Of a DNA stretch of 64,000 nt, positions 34,740 to 43,085 are shown in pieces; the stretch's first letter is position 1, and the number at the start of each line of letters is the position of its first letter. A program made the translations under genes and the position numbers. The stretch spans positions 214,960 through 278,959 of the forward strand of contig NZ_CP141215.1 of NCBI RefSeq assembly GCF_035610345.1, in the 5' to 3' direction. The notes under the pieces were generated by a model. That model was not told where the DNA came from. It did no database searches and saw only the letters and a list, made by a program, of their open reading frames with translations. Source of the DNA: Sinorhizobium meliloti (GTDB taxonomy: Bacteria > Pseudomonadota > Alphaproteobacteria > Rhizobiales > Rhizobiaceae).

Positions 34740-36284
34740 ATGAGTGAGCATGCACGGACGATACGGGGAGCGGACATCGTCAAGAGCGTTGCCGACGCCC
34801 TACAATACATATCCCATTTTCATCCACCCGACTACATTCGATATCTGTCGAAAGCGTACGACCAAGAGCGCAACCCAGCAGCGCGCAACGCGATTGGGCA
34901 GATTCTGCTCAATTCGCGGATGTCGGCATTTGGTCGACGTCCCATATGTCAGGACACCGGCCTTGTGGTGGTCTTTGCCAAAGTGGGCATGAATGTTCGC
35001 ATTGATGCCGAGGGCAGTTTCGCAGCGCTTGTGAATGAAGGCGTACGACGAGCTTATCTCGACGAATACAATCCACTGCGCCCCTCGATTGTAGCCGACC
35101 CGATTGGAACAAGGACCAACACAGGCGACAACACGCCAGCTGTTGTACATGTCGAACTCGTGCCTGGCAGCGAAATCGAGATCACCGTCGCTGCCAAAGG
35201 CGGCGGATCGGAAAACAAGGCGCGATTTGCAACGCTGAACCCTGGAGCCTCTGTCGCAGACTGGGTTGTTGATACGGTCACGTCTTTGGGGAGCGGCTGG
35301 TGTCCCCCCGGTCTAATTTCGATTGGGATCGGTGGTAGCGCCGAAAAGGCAATGTTACTGGCGAAGGAGGCTATGAACGAACCCATCGACATCGCAGACT
35401 TGATGGCGAGGGAAGCGTCCACGCCCGAAGAAGCGCTGCGAATGGAGCTGTACGAGAGGATCAACGCACTTGGTATTGGAGCGCAGGGCCTCGGTGGACT
35501 GACCACCGTCGTCGATGTGAAAGTGGCATCCTTCCCGACACACGCGGCGTCCAAGCCCGTCGCTCTCATTCCACAATGTGCCGCCAATCGGCACCTGAAA
35601 TTCACACTGGACGGGTCGGGACCGATTGAGCTTGTTGCCCCCGATCTTAGTGCATGGCCCAACATTGATGGTGCAGACCTCAAAGCGGTCAACGTGAAAC
35701 GGGTGAACCTGGATACGCTTACCAAGGAGGAAACAGCATCATGGCGGACAGGGGAGACCCTGCTGCTGTCTGGGAAAATGCTGACAGGCCGTGACGCGGC
35801 TCATAAACGGATGGCCGTCCTCATTGACGAGGGAAAGCCACTACCCGTCGATCTTAGTGGGCGGGTGATCTACTATGTCGGTCCCGTTCGCGCTGTAGGC
35901 AGTGAGGTGGTTGGACCGGCAGGGCCTACTACATCCAGCCGTATGGACGCGTTTGCGGAGAAGATCCTTGCAGGAACCGGCCTCTTCGCGATGGTGGGCA
36001 AGGCGGAAAGAGGTTCAGCAGCGATCGACGCTCTTGTACGACACAAGGCGCCGTATCTCATCGCTGTCGGTGGGGCGGCGTACCTGATTTCGAAATCGAT
36101 CACGTCTGCGCGCGTTGTTGCTTTCGAGGATTTGGGAATGGAGGCGGTCTACGAATTCGAGGTGCACGATATGCCGGTCATTATGGCTGTCGACGTGTTG
36201 GGCAACTCCATCCATACCACAGGGCCAGCCGAGTGGCGCAGTCGAATGGCAGCTGATTGCATTGCCCGCAGCATCGAGATCTAA
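34740..36284 (+). CDS. Class I fumarase-like hydratase, probable mesaconase
   Basis: A 514-residue iron-sulfur hydro-lyase of the class I fumarase family, alpha and beta regions fused. The three 4Fe-4S cysteines are present: C70 in RRPICQDTGLVV, C188 in GSGWCPPGLISIGIGGS and C280 in PQCAANRH. The beta region contains GRDAAHKRMA and YYVGPVRA...GPTTSSRMD. Class I fumarases can hydrate mesaconate to (S)-citramalate, and the family member in Burkholderia xenovorans does so. Next to mal, CoA-transferase and CitE this points to mesaconase. It follows the ALDH gene by 18 bases. Confidence 0.9.
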   Translation: MSEHARTIRGADIVKSVADALQYISHFHPPDYIRYLSKAYDQERNPAARNAIGQILLNSRMSAFGRRPICQDTGLVVVFAKVGMNVRIDAEGSFAALVNEGVRRAYLDEYNPLRPSIVADPIGTRTNTGDNTPAVVHVELVPGSEIEITVAAKGGGSENKARFATLNPGASVADWVVDTVTSLGSGWCPPGLISIGIGGSAEKAMLLAKEAMNEPIDIADLMAREASTPEEALRMELYERINALGIGAQGLGGLTTVVDVKVASFPTHAASKPVALIPQCAANRHLKFTLDGSGPIELVAPDLSAWPNIDGADLKAVNVKRVNLDTLTKEETASWRTGETLLLSGKMLTGRDAAHKRMAVLIDEGKPLPVDLSGRVIYYVGPVRAVGSEVVGPAGPTTSSRMDAFAEKILAGTGLFAMVGKAERGSAAIDALVRHKAPYLIAVGGAAYLISKSITSARVVAFEDLGMEAVYEFEVHDMPVIMAVDVLGNSIHTTGPAEWRSRMAADCIARSIEI

Positions 36285-36465
36285 GTGGAGGTCCTTTATT
36301 CCCGATTGCAGCTGACGAGCGACTGCAAATTACCGCGCATATGCGAGAACAGAACGTCGCAACGGTATCGAAAAATACGGAGAAGCACTGACCTGCCATT
36401 TCGGCGTGGATTTCACCTTGCGGAAAAGTTTTGTGACGAGATGCTACGGGGCTTCGCAGGAAACA

Positions 36466-36996
36466 ATGAGAGATAAAAATCCCGCTACCCGCCTGGACAA
36501 GTGCGACCTGCGAATATTGTCTGAGATCCAGACGGACGGTCGGATCTCTAAAAGCGAACTCGCGAAGCGCGTCCATCTCTCCACGTCAGCCTGCTCCGAA
36601 CGGATGCGGATGCTGGAGACTTCCGGAATTATCGAAGGCTATCATGCGAGGCTCAGTCCGGCCCTGATTGGAGGGCTGCTTTATATAATGGTGGAGGTGG
36701 TCCTGGATCACCATCGGCTGGAGGACCAACGGCACTTTGAGAGCGCGATTGTAAACATTCCTGAAATCCTCGATTGCTGGGCAATTGGAGGTCGAGTGGA
36801 CTATCTCATGCGTGTCGCATCGTCATCAATGGCGGCCTATCAAGCGTTCATGGAACGATTATTGGAAGCCGGGCTTGGTATCGATCAGTACTACAGCCTG
36901 GTCGTCACAAAGCCGGTCAAGGCAAATTCTCCGATCCCGCTGTCTAGCCTTCTACTTGACGGCAGGACAGGCGTTTTTGCGGACAAGCCGCCATAA
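36466..36996 (+). CDS. Lrp/AsnC-family transcriptional regulator
   Basis: A 176-residue regulator. N-terminal helix-turn-helix (LDKCDLRILSEIQTDGRISKSELAKRVHLSTSACSERMRMLETSGIIEGYHARL) and a C-terminal RAM domain (LYIMVEVVLDHHRLEDQRHFESAIVNIPEILDCWAIGGRVDYLMRV). AGGA lies before the ATG; the upstream frame to 36406 is not coding-like. It sits between the hydratase and the aminotransferase and probably responds to an amino-acid substrate. A second regulator besides LysR suggests two inputs to the cluster. Confidence 0.9.
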   Translation: MRDKNPATRLDKCDLRILSEIQTDGRISKSELAKRVHLSTSACSERMRMLETSGIIEGYHARLSPALIGGLLYIMVEVVLDHHRLEDQRHFESAIVNIPEILDCWAIGGRVDYLMRVASSSMAAYQAFMERLLEAGLGIDQYYSLVVTKPVKANSPIPLSSLLLDGRTGVFADKPP

Positions 36997-37120
36997 CCCG
37001 TAAGTTCACATGCTGCGGCCCCGCATTACCGCGAAACTGACACCGCGATCAGGATTATAATCTGTAGCATTCGAGGCGGTTGACCGGTGTCTCCGCGGGA
37101 GCAAATAGAAGGAAAATGCA

Positions 37121-38527
37121 GTGACGTTGACCAATTTGGGAACTGAACAGGTGCAGGAGAAGGATCGGAACTATGTTTTCCATCCATCGACGCACCTCGC
37201 CAAACACAGCCGGGGAGAAACGCCCAACCGCATCATGGCGGGCGCAGAAGGCGTATATATCTGGGATACCGAAGGCAAAAGAAGCCTTGATGGCTTCGGT
37301 GGCCTTTACTGCGTAAACATGGGATACGGCTGCACGGAGATCGCTGACGCCATCAGCAAACAGGCGCACGAGCTACCATTCGCTCACGTCTACGCCAGCC
37401 AAGGGACCGCTCCCGTTGCCCGGTTGGCCGAAGAGGTGGTCGAATATTTCGGTCAGAATATGCGCAAGGTTTTCTTCGGCTTGTCGGGATCCGATGCGAA
37501 CGAGACCAACATCAAACTGGTCTGGTATTACAACAACATCCTGGGTCGCCCCCAAAAGAAAAAGATAATTTCCCGTCACAGGGGTTATCACGGCTCTGGC
37601 TTGGTCACCGGCAGCCTTACAGGCCTGCCGTTTTTCCACCAGCTCTTCGATCTGCCGCTCGATCTTGTGCGACACACGACGACGCCGCATCATTACCGAC
37701 AAGCGACAGGACAAGAAAGCGAAGAGGACTTCTCAAAGCGCTGCGCATGTGAACTGGAGGCGCTCATTCTGGCTGAAGGCCCCGACACAGTCGGCGCGTT
37801 TATTGGCGAGCCCGTTTTAGGTACCGGCGGCATAATACCTCCTCCCACCGGATATTGGAGCGCCATTCAAGCGGTGCTGGACAAATATGATATCCTGCTG
37901 ATCGCAGACGAGGTTGTGTGTGGCTTTGCGCGGACGGGTGAAAAGTTTGGCTCGCACCTCTACGGCATGCGGCCGGATTTCGTCACCATCGCCAAGGGGC
38001 TTAGCTCGGCCTATCTCCCTATCTCAGGCTCAATTATTGGCGATCGCGTGTGGTCCGTCTTGGAACAGGGCACCGAAAAACACGGAGCGCTTGGCCATGG
38101 CTGGACATATTCCGGCCATACTCTTTGTGCGGCAGCGGCTTTAGCAAATGTCGAGGTACTACATAAGCGAAATATTCTTGAGCACGTTCGTGACGTGGGA
38201 CCGTACTGGCACGCTCGAATGAAAGCCGAATTGGAAGGACATCCGATTGTCGGTGAGGTCCGTGGCGTCGGGATCCTTTCAGCTGTCGAATTCATGAAAG
38301 ACCCTAAGGCGCGCATCCCATTCGAGTCGGAACTTCAAGTTGGCGCTCGTGCGGCTGCAGTCTTGCTGGAAAACGGCGTTATCGCTCGCGCCATGCCTCA
38401 TGCCGATACGCTTGGATATGCTCCGCCGCTGATCATCACGCGGGCCGAGGTTGACATCATTGTCGATGCTACGGCACGGGCTGTGGAAACAACCTATGGC
38501 TCTTTGAAAAGAGAGGGCGCGCTTTAA
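37121..38527 (+). CDS. Class III aminotransferase
   Basis: A 468-residue PLP-dependent omega-aminotransferase: VYIWDTEGKRSLDGFGGLYCVNMGYG, FGLSGSDANETNIKLVWYYN (phosphate-binding loop), SRHRGYHGSG, D263 in LLIADEVVCGFARTG and Schiff-base Lys292 in TIAKGLSSAYLP, then GHGWTYSGHTLCAAAALAN. GTG at 37121 follows AAGGAAAA. It groups with beta-alanine, GABA or putrescine-type transaminases using pyruvate or 2-oxoglutarate; ectoine-pathway diaminobutyrate transaminases are also class III. It could feed an omega-semialdehyde to the ALDH at 33.3 kb. Confidence 0.92.
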   Translation: MTLTNLGTEQVQEKDRNYVFHPSTHLAKHSRGETPNRIMAGAEGVYIWDTEGKRSLDGFGGLYCVNMGYGCTEIADAISKQAHELPFAHVYASQGTAPVARLAEEVVEYFGQNMRKVFFGLSGSDANETNIKLVWYYNNILGRPQKKKIISRHRGYHGSGLVTGSLTGLPFFHQLFDLPLDLVRHTTTPHHYRQATGQESEEDFSKRCACELEALILAEGPDTVGAFIGEPVLGTGGIIPPPTGYWSAIQAVLDKYDILLIADEVVCGFARTGEKFGSHLYGMRPDFVTIAKGLSSAYLPISGSIIGDRVWSVLEQGTEKHGALGHGWTYSGHTLCAAAALANVEVLHKRNILEHVRDVGPYWHARMKAELEGHPIVGEVRGVGILSAVEFMKDPKARIPFESELQVGARAAAVLLENGVIARAMPHADTLGYAPPLIITRAEVDIIVDATARAVETTYGSLKREGAL

Positions 38528-38877
38528 ATATGACCGCGCGGTGGGATGTGTCACGGTCCCATCGCGCACATATCTTTGAAGTGGAGTCACGAAAAGAGTG
38601 CCCTATCCAAAGACGGATTTCTTGGACAGCTCGTAAACTGACATGTCGAATTTAAGAATGTGGCGATGTGAAAGAAGACCGTTACCGTAAGGCGCGCATC
38701 GCGACATTGCCTTTTCCTTTGAGGGCAAATGATGGCGTTGGCGTGCGAACGCTGCCGCGCGGCTATCGCGCATTCACGTGCTGCTCAGACGCGAGGGGCA
38801 CCTGCTTTACCTGGATCGGCTTCTCGTTGAATGTGAGCGTCCGGCGAAGGCATTTTCGCTTGGTCGAGAGGCCGATA
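38528..38877. other. Intergenic region, no gene recognised
   Basis: Downstream of the aminotransferase. A short inverted sequence follows the stop codon (GCGCGGTGGGATGTG ... CCCATCGCGCACA, 38534-38569), a possible terminator stem without a T-run. No gene seen. Confidence 0.4.
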
Positions 38878-39171
38878 TTATAGGCCGCGTTTCATCTCGT
38901 CGGCCATAACGCGTTCGCCCACATCCGGATCGCATTGTTCATCGACGAGAAACTGGCGGATTCCACCATCCCATGTCCGTATGTCGGCGAGGAGATTTTG
39001 GAGTTCGTCCACGCCGTTCTCGGTCAGGCCCTTTGTGCCGTATTCGCTGCCGTCGCGGACAAAAAGCAATTCGCCCTCGCTGATATTATCCGAGTTGGCG
39101 GTCACCTCTTCGATCAACTCGAGGTTCTCGCCGATCATCTCAGCGACCTCTTTGAGGGTATAGCTGCGCAT
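38878..39171 (-). CDS. Conserved hypothetical protein
   Basis: A 97-residue acidic protein (MRSYTLKEVAEMIGENLELIEEVTANSDNISEGELLFVRDGSEYGTKGLTENGVDELQNLLADIR...). The N-terminus (YTLKEVAEMIGEN) resembles a small helix-turn-helix or excisionase-like helix pair, but the family is not recognised. It ends beside the left end of an IS21 element. Ribosome site weak. Confidence 0.6.
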   Translation of the reverse strand: MRSYTLKEVAEMIGENLELIEEVTANSDNISEGELLFVRDGSEYGTKGLTENGVDELQNLLADIRTWDGGIRQFLVDEQCDPDVGERVMADEMKRGL

Positions 39172-39194
39172 TTCGCAAAAGCCGGACAGGGATT

Positions 39195-39234
39195 CCGCTA
39201 AGTCGCGGACATTCGTTTCACTAAGTCGCGGACA
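39195..39234. repeat. IS21 left terminal repeats (2 copies)
   Basis: CTAAGTCGCGGACA occurs at 39198-39211 and 39221-39234, 23 bases apart. Confidence 0.85.
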
Positions 39235-39270
39235 GTTTGGCGGCGGTGGTCCTCGGGTGCCTGGTTGTCT

Positions 39271-40047
39271 TCATGGGTGATTGATTTCGCCGTTTTCGCC
39301 GCCGGTCAAGAGCGGCGGCGCTTTTTGCTTTCGCATGCTGTCGCCCTGGAGGGTGATCCGATGGGCATTGTGAACGATCCTGTCGAGAATGGCGTCGGCG
39401 ACCGTGGGATCGGCGATCAGGTCATGCCATCTGCCCACCGGGACCTGGGCGGTGATCAGGGTGGATTTGCGTCGATAGCGTTCCTCAACGATTTCGAACA
39501 GATGGAAGCGCTGCTGATCGGTGAGGGAGTGGGTTCCGAAGTCGTCGAGGATGAGGAGTTGCACGCGCGTGAGCTTGTCGATGAGGCGGGGGTAGCGGCC
39601 ATCAAGGCGGGCGAGCGCCAGGTCCTCGAAGAGCCGTGGAACGCGCAGGTAGAGCACGGAATGATCGAGCCGTGCCGCCTGACGGCCGAAGGCACAGGCG
39701 AGCCATGACTTTCCGGTGCCGGTCTGGCCGGTGACGATCAAGTTCTCATGCGCCTTCAGCCATTCGCCCTGGGCGAGCGCCATGGTATTGCGGCGGTCCA
39801 GCCCGCGCGGCGCGGCAAAATCGATGTCTTCGATAGAGGCCTCGGGAAAGCGCAGCTTGGCTGAGGCGAGCCGGTTCCGGACGCGCTTGTCGGCACGCAT
39901 GGCGATCTCGCGGTCGAGCATCAGGCCGAGCCACTCGTCGCGGCTGAGCTCTTGGGCGTTGGTCTGCTCGGCCAGCTGCCGCCAGGCGGCGGCCATGCCA
40001 GCCAGGCCGAGCGCCTGCATCTGGTCGAGTGTCGGGTTGGTCAGCAT
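39271..40047 (-). CDS. istB: IS21-family helper ATPase IstB
   Basis: A 258-residue AAA+ ATPase: Walker A in [20 protein letters not shown], Walker B in [15 protein letters not shown], and IstB C-terminal [20 protein letters not shown]. It loads the IstA transposase onto target DNA. The ATG at 40047 follows AAGGAAAGAAGA. Intact. Confidence 0.93.
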   Translation of the reverse strand: MLTNPTLDQMQALGLAGMAAAWRQLAEQTNAQELSRDEWLGLMLDREIAMRADKRVRNRLASAKLRFPEASIEDIDFAAPRGLDRRNTMALAQGEWLKAHENLIVTGQTGTGKSWLACAFGRQAARLDHSVLYLRVPRLFEDLALARLDGRYPRLIDKLTRVQLLILDDFGTHSLTDQQRFHLFEIVEERYRRKSTLITAQVPVGRWHDLIADPTVADAILDRIVHNAHRITLQGDSMRKQKAPPLLTGGENGEINHP

Positions 40048-40063
40048 TCTTTCTTCCTTTCCT

Positions 40064-41582
40064 TCACTGGTAATAGCTGCTGCCGCGGATGTTGCCGTGC
40101 GCCGGCGTCGGCTTTGCCGGCTCTGTGGTGCTCGCCCGGTCGAGGCCGGACTTGAGAATGGCGGTGACGGAGGCGTAGGTGATCGCGTTGATCGTGAGCG
40201 CCCGCTCGCAGGCCGCCTCCGTGCGCTCCTGCCCATAGCGCGGCGAAAGCGACAGGATGCCCATGGCGGCGCGGTATCCCTGTTCCGGATGCGGCCGGTC
40301 GCGCATCAGGCGCTCGACCAGGATGGCGGCGTTGGGCCCGATTTTGGCGGCCCGAGCGATCAAGGTGGCCGGCGTCGTATTTGCGTAACGCTGATGCGCC
40401 TTCGGCATGTGGGCGTTGACGGTGACATGACCGGAGCGTTGCGAACGACGGACATGGCTGGCGACGCGCTGGTGATCGTGGAAGATCTCGACCACCCGAT
40501 GGGTGAGCCGGACCTGGACGGTGCGGCCGATCAGCCGATGTGGCACCGAATAGAAGGTCTTGTCGACCTCGACATGGTAGTCGGGATGGACCTTCGCCGA
40601 TCTCCATTCCGCGTATTCGAACGGCGTTGCCGGCAGCGGCCTTAAGGCTGCCCGCTCGATCTCCTCGAACAGTTCGCGGCGGCTTTTGCCGACATGGCGC
40701 ATTGGCCGGTTGTTCAACTCCTCGAGCAGTTCGGCGATCGCCGAATTGAGCTCGGCCAGCGAGAAGAACGTCCGGTTCCTGAGCCGGGCGAGAATCCAGC
40801 GCTCGACGATCAGCACCGCGCCCTCGGGTTGGCAGGATCGTGGTGTCGTAATGCTCGGCCATCGCGGCAAAGGTCGCGTTCAGCGTCGGCTCGAACCACA
40901 GCGCCTTGGCGACCCCCGCCTTCAGATTGTCGCAGACGATCGCCTTGGTGACCCCGCCGAAGAAGGCAAGCGCCCGCACCTGGCCGTCGATCCAATCGGG
41001 CAGCTTTTGACTGAAGCTGGCAAAGGCGAAGGTCAGGTTGGAGGCGCCCAGCACCGCGACAAAGATCTGCGCCGGGAAAATGACGCCGGTCGCCGGATCG
41101 ATCACCGGCACCGTCTGCCCGGCATAGTCGGTCTGCATCACCGCGCCCGCCGCATGCCGGTTGCGGAACGTCGGGCTCGCCCGCCGCCGGAAGGCGGCGA
41201 ACCGGTCGCAGAACCACGTGAAGCCGTAGCCGTCGGGATGGGCGGCGCGATATTCCTGCCACAGAAGTGTCAGCGTCACCCCTTCGCGCTTCAGCTCCCG
41301 GGCAACCAGCGCCCAGTCCGGTTCCCTCAGGTCCTGCGGCGGGCGGCCCATTCGGTGAAACAGACGCCGTTCCAGCGCCGCATCGTCATCGTAGGCCGGC
41401 GCCAACGGCCAGCTCGACAGCCCCGCCTCCCGCGCCCGCAGCAAATAGGTCGAAACCGAGGTCTTGCCGATCTTCAGCCGCTCGGCCACCTCGCGCACCG
41501 ACAGACCCTGTTCATAGGTCAGGCGCAGGATCGTCCGGATGTCCCTCACGCTCGTTCGTCTCGCTTGCTTCCGTCTTGGCAT
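40064..41582 (-). pseudogene. istA: IS21-family transposase IstA, frameshifted
   Basis: The N-terminal part from ATG 41582 (RRTSVRDIRTILRLTYEQGLSVREVAERLKIGKTSVSTYL, helix-turn-helix) runs through the first catalytic Asp region (VMQTDYAGQTVPV) and IVCDNLKAGVAKA. Near 40825 a short deletion at a repeated GAG fuses TTILPTR to [11 protein letters not shown] and shifts the frame; the remainder ([20 protein letters not shown], ending [14 protein letters not shown] at 40064) continues in another frame. The catalytic Glu neighbourhood is damaged, so it is probably inactive. Confidence 0.88.
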
Positions 41583-41663
41583 GGCCCCTCTCAACGTCTC
41601 GTGAGAGGCCAGATTGCCAGAACGGCGCAGCCGAAGACCGACCATCAAAATCCGCCCGGTAAC

Positions 41664-41749
41664 TGTCCGGGACTTAGCGGAATCGCTGTCCGCGACTTAG
41701 CGGAATTGCTGTCCGGGACTTACTGAAATCGGTGTCCGGGACTTAACGA
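41664..41749. repeat. IS21 right terminal repeats (4 copies)
   Basis: TGTCCG[GC]GACTTA at 41664, 41687, 41710 and 41733, each 23 bases apart, inverted relative to the left end. Confidence 0.88.
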
Positions 41750-41783
41750 AACACGCAGGTATAGATGATCCTTGAGCGTGCCA

Positions 41784-41890
41784 TCACGCAGCCTCGTACC
41801 GGTCTTTTGCCGGAGTCCACTGCCACGGGAGCAGTTCCTCAAGTCGATCCTTCGGATGGCTCTGGATCCTGGTCAGGACGTCTGCCAGAT
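41784..41890 (-). pseudogene. tnpC: IS66 TnpC, C-terminal tail
   Basis: The minus strand encodes LADVLTRIQSHPKDRLEELL PWQWTPAKDRYEAA and a stop, the conserved TnpC end. Only about 34 codons remain. Confidence 0.85.
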
Positions 41891-42245
41891 AGGCTTCTGG
41901 ATAACCTGCGGACGGTGTGGGCGGCGACTAAGTGTTGCCTATACGGGCAATCCGCAAAGTCGGCCGGTCTATCGCTGCGACAAGCCAAATCTGATGATGG
42001 GCTTGCCGCGATGCATGACGTTCGGCGGCCCGCGGGTCGACGCGGCGGTTGCGCGCGAGTTGTTGCGCGCGGTAGAACCGTTAGCAATCGAGGCGACCTT
42101 TGAAGCAGAGCGGATGCACCGGGAGCGACAGGAAGATCAGCGCCACATTCACGATTTGGAACTGCGGCAGGCCCGCTACGAGGCTAGCCTTGCCGAGCGG
42201 CGCTATGCGGCATGTGACCCCGACAACCGTCTGATTGCTGCGCAG
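41890..42245 (+). pseudogene. Serine recombinase, zinc-ribbon and coiled-coil fragment
   Basis: The frame reads FWITCGRCGRRLSVAYTGNP, VYRCDKPNLMMGLPRCMTFG, GPRVDAAVARELLRAVEPLA and LRQARYEASLAERRYAACDP DNRLIAAQ, matching residues about 340-450 of the complete recombinase at 50880. The catalytic N-terminal domain is missing and the frame ends in unrelated sequence. Confidence 0.85.
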
Positions 42246-42373
42246 CAAGGAATCCTCACGCCGATTCCGCTTTCATTGGACGCGCTCCTAGTGTCAGCAC
42301 TAATGCTGATTCTAATGCCAGAACATCGCCTAACTGGCTGGTTCAGCAAAATCCGCTCACCGGACGCTCACCG

Positions 42374-42617
42374 TTGAATCGCCCAAGTCTCGTCAAGGAC
42401 GCCCATCTTCATCCAACGGTTATAGCGCCGCTTGACTTATCCGCCCAGATACTCGGCAGGCTCGCCAACGACCGACGACGCCGGAACGCCACCTCCGAAA
42501 GGGCACCTAGCAATGTTTGGTTCGGTGCGGGCGACGCATGCGTCTGGTTCCACCTGGTTCAAAGGTCTTGATTCTTTCCCATTGGTCATCCGTCACCCAA
42601 ATGTAGTCCATCGCCAT
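42374..42617 (-). pseudogene. Degenerate IS5-family transposase remnant
   Basis: From ATG 42617: MDYIWVTDDQWERIKTFEPG, then PHRTKHC with a stop, then VKRRYNRWMKMGVLDETWAI in another frame, as in the N-terminal region of IS5 transposases (DDQWERI...; RRYNRW.K.GVWD). Heavily decayed. Confidence 0.7.
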
Positions 42618-43085
42618 CGTCGTCTCAGTCTTGAGGACCCTGCGGGAATTGATCCCACCAAATCTGTGTGTTCATCTCAAAGCCAGATGACCGCGATACA
42701 GAGATTGAATTTGACGCGAACCCTGCAGCAGGTGAGGATCTTGGCAGTTCAAAAGCCAAGAACACGGTACCGGAGACAACAATAAGCCTTGCTGCGGGAC
42801 GCGACGATAAAAGCGCTGTGCTTGGTGGCCGGCTGGGCGGTGCCATGTTTGATGAGGCGCTGCGCGGCGGATCACAGCCGTTCGAGGCCGATGACCGCAC
42901 CCAGGAGAGCAGCCGTCATATACAAGTTCAAATACATAGAGGACGAAGTGCTTGTGTGGTTGCGCCCATTTCGGTGCTTCGCACCTGTAGGAAAAGCAAG
43001 AGCGAGTATACAAAAACCCGCAGCATATTCTTAGCCTCGGCTGGCTGTGAAGCCACCGGGCCAAAAAACGTAAAGGAACGGGAAC
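42618..43085. other. Region upstream of the binding-protein gene
   Basis: A plus-strand frame at 42662-42915 (ISKPDDRDTEIEFDANPAAGEDLG...) has coding-like composition but no start signal and no recognised family. AAAGGAACGGGAAC at 43072-43085 is the ribosome site of the next gene. Confidence 0.35.

Larger units (their letters stand above)
39191..41755 (-). mobile_element. IS21-family element with iterated terminal repeats
   Basis: About 2.56 kb with istA and istB on the minus strand. Both ends carry repeats of the motif TAAGTC[GC]CGGACA: two at the left (39195-39234) and four at the right (41664-41749), facing inward with 23-base periodicity. These are the IstA-binding terminal repeats expected for IS21. 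istA is frameshifted. Confidence 0.9.

Noticed and set aside
38534..38569. Possible terminator after the aminotransferase gene
   Set aside because: The stem is imperfect and no T-run follows.
40686..41726. 346-codon plus-strand ORF in IS21
   Set aside because: Exactly antisense to istA; amino-acid pattern is that of a GC-rich shadow.
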